A DNA stretch of 17,487 nucleotides. Source: DAOUEG01 sp964589285 (GTDB lineage Bacteria > Chloroflexota > Dehalococcoidia > Dehalococcoidales > RBG-16-60-22). The translations under genes were made by a program, and so were the position numbers. Within the stretch, counting starts at the first letter, position 1; each line of letters opens with the position of its first letter. This document shows positions 6,894 through 12,559 of the stretch, piece after piece. The stretch spans positions 1-17,487 of the forward strand of contig CAZPSP010000043.1 of NCBI GenBank assembly GCA_964589285.1, given 5' to 3'. The notes beneath the pieces are model-generated. The model saw only the letters and a program-made list of their open reading frames with translations. It did no database searches and was not told the DNA's origin.

Positions 6894-7313
6894 ATGCCGG
6901 AAGATTACATAAAACAACTGGAACCGCTGGTGGGGAGAGAGTTCGGCCCGGACGTATATTTCATAGAAAAGGGAATGGTGGAGCGGTTTATGGAAGCGAC
7001 GGGCGATGACGACCAGAGGTGGAAAGAAGAAACACCGCCGACGTTCCCCATCGTCCTCGTACCGAAGCAGCTGCTCCATGAGCTGTACAATGCACCGATA
7101 CCATTACCGCGATTCCTTAACGGAGGCAACGAGTACACCTACTCAAGGCCGATAAGAGCAGGAGACACGATAAGCGTCTACGCGAAGTTAAGGGGAGTAG
7201 AAGAGAAATACGGAAAGAGCGGGCGGGTCATCGTGATGAGAACGGAGCAGGAATACATCAACCAGCGGGGAGAAACAGCGGTAAAAGGGAAGCATACCTA
7301 CCTGCGATTTTAG
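6894..7313 (+). CDS. FAS1-like dehydratase / MaoC N-terminal-type subunit
   Basis: 139 residues of the hot-dog fold, resembling the N-terminal MaoC-type (FAS1-like) dehydratase domain. In two-subunit systems such as mycobacterial HadA, this domain pairs with a catalytic MaoC partner. Visible features are the helix segment GMVERFMEATGD (28-39), ETPPTFPIVL and the sheet region YTYSRPIRAGDTISVYAKL. The catalytic D-x4-H dyad is absent, as expected for the structural subunit. The ATG at 6894 was chosen because the family begins near YIKQLEPLVGREF; the upstream GGGA is a weak ribosome site. The next gene starts one base after the stop, which argues for translational coupling and a heterodimer. The substrate, an enoyl or hydroxyacyl thioester, cannot be told. 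Confidence 0.82.
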   Translation: MPEDYIKQLEPLVGREFGPDVYFIEKGMVERFMEATGDDDQRWKEETPPTFPIVLVPKQLLHELYNAPIPLPRFLNGGNEYTYSRPIRAGDTISVYAKLRGVEEKYGKSGRVIVMRTEQEYINQRGETAVKGKHTYLRF

Positions 7314-7314
7314 G

Positions 7315-7722
7315 ATGAAATTCGAGGACGTCTGGATAGGAGAAGAACTACCGGCGGCAGTCCACCGTCCGAAAACGATGGACCTGGTGAAATATGCCGC
7401 GGCTACCGGAGATTATTACCAGGCGCATTATGATAAAGACATCGCCTTAGAAATGGGGCTGCCGGGAGTCATTGTGCAGGGAGGTCTGGTACTGTCGTAC
7501 CTGGAAAAGATGGTCACAGAATGGATGGGGAATGGCGGAAAGCTGGAGGAACTGGGAGGAAGTTACCGGGGAATAATGCCAGTCAATGAAGAGATATTCT
7601 GCCACGGAAAAGTAGGGGAGAAGAAGGAAGAGGAAAAAGAGATAATCGTAGAACTGTGGGCGGAGGACGCGACAGGAGAGAAGAAAGTCAGGGGAAAAGC
7701 GGTGATACGGGCCGTGAAATGA
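7315..7722 (+). CDS. MaoC-family (R)-hydratase, catalytic subunit
   Basis: 135-residue hot-dog protein of the MaoC/R-specific enoyl-CoA hydratase family, which adds or removes water at the 2,3-position of acyl thioesters. The hydratase motif is clear in YAAATGDYYQAHYD, with the catalytic pair D33 and H38 and the following GLPGVIVQGGLVLSYL. It is one base downstream of the FAS1-like gene and is probably its partner in a HadAB-like heterodimer. The C-terminal half is rich in Lys and Glu (GEKKEEEKEI). The start ATG overlaps the end of the previous gene, so it depends on coupling. An octamer array begins right after its stop. The pathway is unknown; acyl-CoA degradation or modified fatty acid synthesis are both possible. 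Confidence 0.87.
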   Translation: MKFEDVWIGEELPAAVHRPKTMDLVKYAAATGDYYQAHYDKDIALEMGLPGVIVQGGLVLSYLEKMVTEWMGNGGKLEELGGSYRGIMPVNEEIFCHGKVGEKKEEEKEIIVELWAEDATGEKKVRGKAVIRAVK

Positions 7723-7797
7723 GCGTAAATAATGCGTAAAGAAGCAAAGTCGGAATAGCGTAAAAGAGGAACAGCGGAAATGCGCAAATGAGCAAGA
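7723..7797 (+). repeat. Octamer repeat array, 9 units
   Basis: GCGTAAAT (7723-7730), three spacer bases, then eight unbroken 8-base units from 7734 to 7797. These include GCGTAAAG (7734), GCGTAAAA (7758), GCGGAAAT (7774) and GCGCAAAT (7782). In the eight units, position 3 is always G and positions 5-6 are always AA. The array starts one base after the MaoC stop and ends where similarity to the next protein begins. Confidence 0.8.
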
Positions 7798-7845
7798 GAA
7801 ACGACGAAGGAAGAAATCGAGGGGTTTTTCAGGGAGTACGAGGGA

Positions 7846-8139
7846 ATGTTCAACCGCGGCATCGCCGACCCACCGGCTGTTAGAACCCAGGGATACGCAT
7901 TCCAACGGAACATCGGGACGAAGGGAATGAGCATAAAGGGAATCGAGATAAACTCACACAAACAGACTGCACAACATGGAAAGGTACACTGGGACTCAAA
8001 GTACGAAAACAAGGACGGGGAAGAGATACGAATAGAGTTCGATGTGACCTATCTCCTGCAGAAAAAAGGGGGAGAGTTGAAGATATTAGGCTATATTACC
8101 GGAGACGAGCAGAGTGTACTCAAAGAGCACCTATTATGA
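7846..8139 (+). CDS. Small SnoaL/NTF2-like protein, probably a remnant
   Basis: 97 residues resembling the C-terminal part of SnoaL-like (NTF2 fold) proteins: a strand-rich segment GKVHWDSKYENKDGEEIRIE, then FDVTYLLQ and ELKILGYITGDE. In the same frame upstream of the ATG, from about 7798, the translation reads ETTKEEIEGFFREYEG. This looks like the usual first helix of the family, but it has no ATG, GTG or TTG; a TGA (7789) lies inside the octamer array. The protein is short for the fold (about 125-150 residues), and the middle seems to be missing. The listed ATG is the only normal start; GAGGGA (7840-7845) touches it and is badly placed as a ribosome site. Either the true start was lost when the array grew, or this is a decaying gene. 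No function assigned. Confidence 0.5.
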   Translation: MFNRGIADPPAVRTQGYAFQRNIGTKGMSIKGIEINSHKQTAQHGKVHWDSKYENKDGEEIRIEFDVTYLLQKKGGELKILGYITGDEQSVLKEHLL

Positions 8140-8186
8140 CGCAGATGCGTGTCTGCGTACCTGCGCAACAGCGCATAAGATGAAGC
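8139..8186 (+). repeat. Octamer repeat array, 6 units
   Basis: ACGCAGAT (8139), GCGTGTCT (8147), GCGTACCT (8155), GCGCAACA (8163), GCGCATAA (8171) and GATGAAGC (8179) are in 8-base phase. The array begins at the last base of the SnoaL-like stop codon. Confidence 0.65.
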
Positions 8187-8213
8187 TATCGAAGGCTTGG
8201 ATATTCAGTAAAT

Positions 8214-8237
8214 ACGCAGTAACGTAATTGCGCAATT
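8214..8237 (+). repeat. Octamer repeat array, 3 units
   Basis: ACGCAGTA (8214), ACGTAATT (8222) and GCGCAATT (8230) are in phase. The last unit runs into the stop codon of the convergent methyltransferase gene (8236-8238). Confidence 0.6.
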
Positions 8238-9093
8238 AAACTTTACGGGCAACCACAGCCAGGAAATCGCCGCCCTCCGAAAAGGGCGTACCATCAAAGT
8301 CATTCCAGACAACATCCAAGGAAAACCCGTTCTTTTCGAGGACTTCTTTGATCGCATTAATATCATAGTCGTGGAACCAGAAACGGTAGACGGACGAGCC
8401 ATCTACATCCGCCACAATGTACTGGTTGCAGAATACATCGTGATCGGGGTAGTCGAACCCCTCTTCGAGGACGAGGTGGAGACCGGGTTTCCAGAGGCCG
8501 CCTTCAGTGACATACCAGCGGTTAGAAGCAGCGGTCCTTTTCCTGTGGGCGCGGGTGGTGACGTCGAACAGGAGCAAGCCGTGCGGTTTCAACGAGGCAC
8601 GTATGTGAGAGAGAAGCTCGGCGAGGACATCGTCAGAAAAAGTATTTAACTCACCGTAAGACTGGAGAACGGCATCGAACTCTGATTCGTAATCGAGGTG
8701 AAGAAAATCTATCTGACGGTAATCGATCGCAAGTGCTGATTTCCGCGCCTCCTCAATTGCGTAGTTGAGGGAATGCGACGAGATATCCACACCGGTGACG
8801 TTCAGGCCATTCCTGGCAAGGCGCAGGGAGTAGAGACCGGGTCCGCAGCCGAGGTCGAGGAGGCGGTCGCCGGGGTTCAGGACGCCGGAAGAGACGAGGT
8901 TCTCCGCCTGGGCATCGATGCGTGCCGGGGCCCGGCTGGCGGCTTCGACGGAGGGATCGAGATGGAACTTCAGCAACTGTGTGGAGATATAGGGATCGTC
9001 CCAGAACGGGGCATTGCCCGGCTCGAACAATGCGGGTCGTTCAGAGTACCTTCGTGCGGACTTGAGGAACTCCGTAAAAGCGTAATGACTCAA
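8236..9093 (-). CDS. Class I SAM-dependent methyltransferase
   Basis: 285-residue soluble protein with a Rossmann-type methyltransferase core. Motif I is LLDLGCGPG (78-86), followed by the acidic end of strand 2 in GVDIS (D103). QIDFLHLD and VLQSYGELNTFS fit the later core motifs, and LKPHGLLLFDVTT fits the strand after the core. About 70 extra residues precede the core (WDDPYIS region). This N-terminal addition and the FWFHDYDINAIKEVLEKNGF end are common in small-molecule methyltransferases; the substrate cannot be told. The start is TTG, preceded by GGGAGG at seven bases. It is convergent with the SnoaL-like remnant and divergent from archease-rtcB, so it is transcribed alone. Confidence 0.85.
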   Translation of the reverse strand: MSHYAFTEFLKSARRYSERPALFEPGNAPFWDDPYISTQLLKFHLDPSVEAASRAPARIDAQAENLVSSGVLNPGDRLLDLGCGPGLYSLRLARNGLNVTGVDISSHSLNYAIEEARKSALAIDYRQIDFLHLDYESEFDAVLQSYGELNTFSDDVLAELLSHIRASLKPHGLLLFDVTTRAHRKRTAASNRWYVTEGGLWKPGLHLVLEEGFDYPDHDVFCNQYIVADVDGSSVYRFWFHDYDINAIKEVLEKNGFSLDVVWNDFDGTPFSEGGDFLAVVARKV

Positions 9094-9227
9094 TTATCAG
9101 CCTCCCATAATAGCAGGATATGAGCGAGTGCCATTTCTGAAGAAAGACCTTCAAGCGATAAAAAGCACCGAGAACAAACACCGGCGGATATAAGTATACC
9201 ACGAGGGGCGGGGGGAACACCGTTCCT

Positions 9228-9256
9228 TTGACAGGTACCGTATGCGGCGATATCAT
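9228..9256 (+). promoter_or_regulatory. Promoter of archease-rtcB
   Basis: A perfect -35 TTGACA (9228-9233) is followed after 17 bases by TATCAT (9251-9256). Transcription would start near 9263, giving a leader of about 60 bases that contains an octamer array. Confidence 0.7.
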
Positions 9257-9300
9257 GTGTATCTATGGAACGCGTGAGAAAGCGGCGCAGTTCCCCAAAA

Positions 9301-9324
9301 GAGCAAGTGCGCAGTTGATGAAAT
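9301..9324 (+). repeat. Octamer repeat array over the archease start
   Basis: GAGCAAGT (9301), GCGCAGTT (9309) and GATGAAAT (9317) are in 8-base phase. The last unit overlaps the archease ATG (9323), so the array occupies the place where a ribosome binding site is expected. Confidence 0.55.
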
Positions 9325-9733
9325 GGGAAAGTACGAAATCTTGGAACACACGGCGGACGCGGGTATCCAAGCCAGCGGCAGTACCCTGGCGGAGGCCTAT
9401 GGCGCGGCGGCGGAGGGCATGTTCTCCATTATCACGGACCCGGACAAGGTAAGGGAGGCAGAAACGCGGAAAGTGGAGATCAACGCGGACGATCCGCAGG
9501 CGCTGCTCTTCGAGTGGCTCAATGAACTGCTATACGAGTTCGAAGTACATGGTTTTCTGTTGCGCACTTGCGAAATTAAGGAATTCTCGGATACCCGGCT
9601 GGTCGCGGAGTGCCGCGGAGAGGCATATGATCCCTTACGGCACGAGATATACACCGGGATAAAGTCCGCCACGTATTATGAGATGGACGTGGACCGGGAC
9701 AACAACCGAGTCAGGGTGATATTCGACGTGTAG
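9323..9733 (+). CDS. Archease, activator of RtcB RNA ligase
   Basis: 136-residue archease, a small protein that promotes guanylylation and turnover of RtcB. The family opening is present as YEILEHTADAGI (4-15), followed by STLAEAYGAAAEGMFSII, an acidic segment DDPQALLFEWLNELLYEFE and the late motif DPLRHEIYTGIKSATYYEM. In many archeases the last motif reads TYH; here Tyr119 replaces the His. The ATG fits the family start, but the preceding bases are octamer repeat, not a ribosome site. The stop is eleven bases before rtcB, and one promoter serves both. A second octamer stretch lies inside the gene (9562-9585), encoding RTCEIKE. Confidence 0.93.
   Translation: MGKYEILEHTADAGIQASGSTLAEAYGAAAEGMFSIITDPDKVREAETRKVEINADDPQALLFEWLNELLYEFEVHGFLLRTCEIKEFSDTRLVAECRGEAYDPLRHEIYTGIKSATYYEMDVDRDNNRVRVIFDV
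9562..9585 (+). repeat. Octamer repeats inside archease, 3 units
   Basis: GCGCACTT (9562), GCGAAATT (9570) and AAGGAATT (9578) are in phase and in frame with the gene; the third unit is weak. Confidence 0.4.
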
Positions 9734-9744
9734 GAGACGATGGA

Positions 9745-11202
9745 ATGCCGCGCTGGGAAGGGACCCTAGAGAAGATAGATGATTACCGATGGATGATACC
9801 GAAGGATTTTCGAGCCGGCATGCGTGTGCCTGGTCTCATTTACGCAACTGAGGAAATGCTCAACCAGATACTTGACGACCGGGCGCCGGAGCAGGTGGTC
9901 AACGTGGCGATGCTGCCCGGCATCACGGGCTACTCATTTGCCATGCCGGACATCCACTGGGGGTATGGTTTCCCCATCGGGGGCGTGGTGGCCCTGCGTG
10001 TCAATGACGGGGTCGTATCGCCGGGCGGCGTAGGGTTCGACATCAACTGCGGCGTCCGTGTGCTGTGGACCAGCCTTACGCGCGATGACATATTGCCTAA
10101 GGTCGACATACTGGCGGATGCGCTGTTCAACTCGGCGCCTTCCGGCGTCGGCTCCAAGGGCGCGGTCAAGGTATCTGCCAAGGAACTGGAAGAAGTGATG
10201 ACGAAAGGTTCTCGCTGGGCGGTAGAGCGGGGTTACGGGAGGCCGGAGGACCTGACAACCACGGAAGAGAACGGCGAGATGAAGGGAGCCAATCCGGACC
10301 GGGTCGGGCCGAGGGCGCGGGAACGAGGGCTGCCGCAGGTGGGAACGCTCGGGTCCGGGAACCACTTCCTGGAAATAGCATACGTGGACGAGATCTACGA
10401 CAAGGACACGGCGGCGACGTACGGGATACAGGAGAGCGGCCAGGTCATGGTCTACATCCACTGCGGGTCCCGCGGCCTCGGGCACCAGGTGGCGGACGAC
10501 TATATCAAGGACATGGTGAAAGCCATGCACAAGTACGGCATCAGCCTGCCGGACAGGCAGCTCGCCTGCGCGCCGGTCAACTCGCCGGAGGGGCGCCACT
10601 ACCTGGCTGCGATGCGCTGCGCCGCCAATTACGCCTGGGCCAACCGGCAATGCATCACCCATGCGGTGCGGGAAGCGTTCTGCCGGGCGATGGGAGTGGG
10701 GGAACGGGAAGCAGGTCTCGGGCTGGTATATGACGTCGCCCACAACATCGCCAAGATAGAGGAGCATACCTGGAACGGTGAAAAAGAGACGTTCTGCGTC
10801 CATCGCAAGGGGGCGACGCGGGCGTTTCCGGCCGGCCACCCGGAGGTACCGGAGAAGTATGCGCGGGCGGGGCAGCCGATCCTCATTCCCGGAGACATGG
10901 GGACGATGTCCTACATCCTGGCCGGGACGGAAACGGCGATGAAGGAGACGTTCGGATCGACATGCCACGGTGCGGGGAGGCGGCAGAGCCGGGCGGCAGC
11001 GATGAAAGCCGCGTCCGGGCGGGAAGTACTCGAGGACATGAAACGGCGCGGTGTAACGGTGCGGGCGGGCAGCCTGCGCGGCCTGGCGGAAGAAGCGCCG
11101 GGGGCGTACAAGGACGTGGAGTCGGTAGTAGACGTCGCGCACGGGGCCGGCATATCCAGGAAGGTGGCGAGGACCCGGCCCCTGGTGGTGGTAAAAGGGT
11201 AG
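9745..11202 (+). CDS. rtcB: RNA-splicing ligase RtcB
   Basis: GTP- and Mn2+-dependent ligase joining RNA 2',3'-cyclic phosphate (or 3'-phosphate) ends to 5'-OH ends. It serves tRNA splicing in archaea and eukaryotes and RNA repair in bacteria. The 485 residues match the normal length, with no intein. Metal and guanylate residues are visible: C102 in DINCGVR, H207 in GSGNHFLE, H239 in HCGSRGLGHQ, H333 in YDVAHNI and the guanylylated His candidate H408 in CHGAGR. Ribosome site GGAG lies before the ATG. It follows archease by eleven bases, the common activator-ligase pair. No typical bacterial RNA-repair partner (RtcA or RtcR) is nearby. The downstream gap begins the 23-base palindrome cluster. 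Confidence 0.97.
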   Translation: MPRWEGTLEKIDDYRWMIPKDFRAGMRVPGLIYATEEMLNQILDDRAPEQVVNVAMLPGITGYSFAMPDIHWGYGFPIGGVVALRVNDGVVSPGGVGFDINCGVRVLWTSLTRDDILPKVDILADALFNSAPSGVGSKGAVKVSAKELEEVMTKGSRWAVERGYGRPEDLTTTEENGEMKGANPDRVGPRARERGLPQVGTLGSGNHFLEIAYVDEIYDKDTAATYGIQESGQVMVYIHCGSRGLGHQVADDYIKDMVKAMHKYGISLPDRQLACAPVNSPEGRHYLAAMRCAANYAWANRQCITHAVREAFCRAMGVGEREAGLGLVYDVAHNIAKIEEHTWNGEKETFCVHRKGATRAFPAGHPEVPEKYARAGQPILIPGDMGTMSYILAGTETAMKETFGSTCHGAGRRQSRAAAMKAASGREVLEDMKRRGVTVRAGSLRGLAEEAPGAYKDVESVVDVAHGAGISRKVARTRPLVVVKG

Positions 11203-11220
11203 GGGAGTAACGCGGAGAGC

Positions 11221-11243
11221 ATAATATCGAAAGACGTTATAAC
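11221..11243 (-). repeat. 23-base palindrome, copy 1 (inverted)
   Basis: Read on the minus strand it contains TATAACG, five bases (TCTTT), then CGATATT. One mismatch to the core TATWACG-N5-CGATATA. This is the only copy in reverse orientation. Confidence 0.65.
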
Positions 11244-11262
11244 AGGCATGCAGTTTGAGCCT

Positions 11263-11285
11263 GATATTACGATACTCGATATACC
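11263..11285 (+). repeat. 23-base palindrome, copy 2
   Basis: Core TATTACG, spacer ATACT, CGATATA: exact fit. The core starts 42 bases after that of copy 1. Confidence 0.7.
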
Positions 11286-11397
11286 ATAATTGCTACCATA
11301 GAAATGACATAATGTCGTTCCGGGGAGTTTACGGCGGGTAGAAAAAGACCGTTCCCGGGTTCGTCTCATGCAGAACCATTCCGGAGGCCGCCAACTG

Positions 11398-11420
11398 ACT
11401 GTATCGACAGACGATAGAAC
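11398..11420 (+). repeat. 23-base palindrome, copy 3 (degenerate)
   Basis: Core TGTATCG, spacer ACAGA, CGATAGA, with three mismatches to the core pattern. It agrees with copy 4 at 16 of 23 positions. Confidence 0.5.
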
Positions 11421-11438
11421 GCGCGTGACGCCACGCCT

Positions 11439-11461
11439 GATATAACGACAGGCGATATATC
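11439..11461 (+). repeat. 23-base palindrome, copy 4
   Basis: Core TATAACG, spacer ACAGG, CGATATA: exact fit. The outer arms GATATA and TATATC are perfect inverted repeats, and eight of nine arm positions pair. The core starts 41 bases after copy 3 and exactly 176 after copy 2. Confidence 0.75.
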
Positions 11462-11529
11462 AATGCTGCAGTGAACAAAAACCACCCAACCACCCTTAAA
11501 AGTAAGGCGAAAGATCTTATTGAGGCGGA

Positions 11530-11595
11530 ATCAGGACGACCATTGCCGGCCCCCGGGCGAGATGCCCGCGCTGCCTCGAGGCAATGTTTCCTGAT
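11530..11595 (+). ncRNA. Foldable element, possible structured RNA or cruciform
   Basis: Nested perfect arms: ATCAGGA (11530-11536) with TCCTGAT (11589-11595), then CATTGCC (11541-11547) with GGCAATG (11580-11586), separated by a 4/2 internal loop. Inside lies the hairpin CGGGC/GCCCG (11554-11568, loop GAGAT). A competing 12-base palindrome TGCCTCGAGGCA sits at 11572-11583. A further arm, CATCAGGAAA (11712-11721), can pair with TTTCCTGATG (11587-11596), giving an alternative fold. No clear promoter or terminator. It may be RNA or DNA structure. Confidence 0.4.
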
Positions 11596-11614
11596 GTAGA
11601 AAGCAACCTGGTGT

Positions 11615-11637
11615 ATTATAACGTCTGCCGATATAAT
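11615..11637 (+). repeat. 23-base palindrome, copy 5
   Basis: Core TATAACG, spacer TCTGC, CGATATA: exact fit. Outer arms ATTATA and TATAAT are perfect. The core starts exactly 176 bases after copy 4. Confidence 0.75.
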
Positions 11638-11664
11638 ACAGGCTTAAAACCACCACTTTTCAGC

Positions 11665-11687
11665 TATATTACGGCCGGCGATATAGT
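11665..11687 (+). repeat. 23-base palindrome, copy 6
   Basis: Core TATTACG, spacer GCCGG, CGATATA: exact fit. CTATAT (11664-11669) and ATATAG (11681-11686) are perfect arms. It lies about 65 bases upstream of the next gene and could overlap its promoter (TTTTCA at 11657, GATATA at 11680, 17-base spacing). Confidence 0.7.
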
Positions 11688-11752
11688 CCATTTGGGGCAT
11701 GGTTGTCCGGGCATCAGGAAAAGCGGTAGGATGAGAGCGAGAGGCTTATGCA

Positions 11753-12022
11753 ATGGAACCCAGATTTCAGGCGGGAGACCGGGTCAGGCTCATTACGCTG
11801 TATGACGGCATGGGGCGTAGAGACCCGCGGGTGGAGGAATGGATCGGGCTCACGGGAGAGGTTGCCGCGCGGTATTATGCCTCGTTCAGCGAGGTCTGGG
11901 AGAAGACGCTGAAGCCGGCGGACACGTACTGTTATGACGTCCGGCTGGACGGCAGCGGCGAGACCGTGCGGGGCATCCCGGAAGCCGGACTCGAAGCCGC
12001 GCCGTTTTCCGCAAAAGAGTAA
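11753..12022 (+). CDS. Small SH3/KOW-like protein of unknown function
   Basis: 89 residues with a pattern like a small beta-barrel: FQAGDRVRLITLYD at the start, then WIGLTGEVAARYYASF, a conserved-looking aromatic stretch YCYDVRLDGSGETVRGIPEAGLEA, and a polar tail. The opening GDRVRL with GLTGEV is reminiscent of KOW or SH3-like barrels that bind RNA, DNA or protein. I do not recognise a named family. AGAGG lies nine bases before the ATG. It is the first gene after the palindrome cluster and points away from it, so the cluster may control it. It is convergent with the cupin, 16 bases apart, and an octamer array covers both stops. No signal peptide or membrane segment. Confidence 0.65.
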   Translation: MEPRFQAGDRVRLITLYDGMGRRDPRVEEWIGLTGEVAARYYASFSEVWEKTLKPADTYCYDVRLDGSGETVRGIPEAGLEAAPFSAKE

Positions 12023-12040
12023 CCGCGCAGGTGCGCCGTC
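12009..12040 (+). repeat. Octamer repeat array over convergent stops, 4 units
   Basis: CCGCAAAA (12009), GAGTAACC (12017), GCGCAGGT (12025) and GCGCCGTC (12033) are in phase. They span the stop codon of the SH3-like gene (12020-12022) and reach the stop of the cupin gene (12039-12041). Confidence 0.5.
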
Positions 12041-12458
12041 AATCGCGGATAATCTTGCTTTCTTCCTTGACGTACTTCGAAGCCAGCGTGCAGTGGACGA
12101 ACAATATCGGCTTGTCCACGCGCTTGAACTCGAGCGGGCAATGGACCATGCCGGCGGGTATGTAGACGGTGGTCGGCACGGTTATCCTGTAGAGTTCGCG
12201 TTCTTTGCCCAGCCCCAACTCGATGTCCGCGCCCAGTTCGCCCATGTTATCGGGGTCGAAGGACATGAAGTAGAGGTACATGTCGAAGTCGTGGAAGTGG
12301 GGATAGTCCTCCATGAGGGCAGGTTCCGTGATGCGCAGGAACATGATGGTGAAATTCGAGTTGTATTCCCGGTCGCCCGTGTAGACGAATTCCGGGCCGT
12401 ACCCGCCGGTGGCGACTGGCTTCTGGATGACAAAGCGTTCGTACTTTCTCTCCGGCAT
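12039..12458 (-). CDS. Cupin-fold protein
   Basis: 139-residue single-domain protein, cytosolic. The metal-binding cupin pattern is visible as H54-F-H56 in YPHFHDFDMYLYF and a later H106 in IPAGMVHCPL. The segment DNMGELGADIELGLG lies between them, and KRVDKPILFVHC follows. This resembles a family of cupins common in anaerobic bacteria whose substrate is not known to me. The ATG is preceded by GGAGGA at four bases. It stands alone: convergent with the SH3-like gene and divergent from tatD. A perfect hairpin lies in the divergent gap. Confidence 0.8.
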   Translation of the reverse strand: MPERKYERFVIQKPVATGGYGPEFVYTGDREYNSNFTIMFLRITEPALMEDYPHFHDFDMYLYFMSFDPDNMGELGADIELGLGKERELYRITVPTTVYIPAGMVHCPLEFKRVDKPILFVHCTLASKYVKEESKIIRD

Positions 12459-12492
12459 AGTTCCTCCTTCAAGGAGCGGTTACATCATACTA

Positions 12493-12506
12493 CCACGTCT
12501 TCGTGG
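12493..12506. promoter_or_regulatory. Hairpin/palindrome in cupin-tatD divergent gap
   Basis: CCACG (12493-12497) and CGTGG (12502-12506) are perfect arms around TCTT. It lies between two divergent starts and might be an operator or part of the cupin leader. Confidence 0.3.
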
Positions 12507-12559
12507 CGGATACACAAACCCCTTGGCCGGGCTGTGATCGTCTATGATAGGATAGTCGT

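Larger units (their letters stand above)
11203..11752. other. 550-base gap with palindrome cluster and foldable element
   Basis: I see no credible gene here. The gap holds six copies of a 23-base imperfect palindrome (listed separately) and a long inverted-repeat structure (11530-11595). It also has two small perfect hairpins: GACAT/ATGTC at 11306-11316 and CCTTA/TAAGG at 11494-11507. Such density of symmetry suggests a regulatory or protein-loading region, or a non-coding RNA. Confidence 0.6.

Noticed and set aside
9934..11142. A 402-codon open frame antisense to rtcB
   Set aside because: It mirrors rtcB codons, gives an Arg/His/Pro-rich product with no family motif, and has no ribosome site.
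11221..11687. CRISPR array
   Set aside because: The copies differ in arms and centre, one is inverted, spacings are irregular (42 to 176 bases), and no cas gene is present.
11203..11752. Plasmid-type iteron origin
   Set aside because: Repeats are palindromic and not in regular direct order, there is no replication initiator gene nearby, and the surroundings are chromosomal housekeeping genes.
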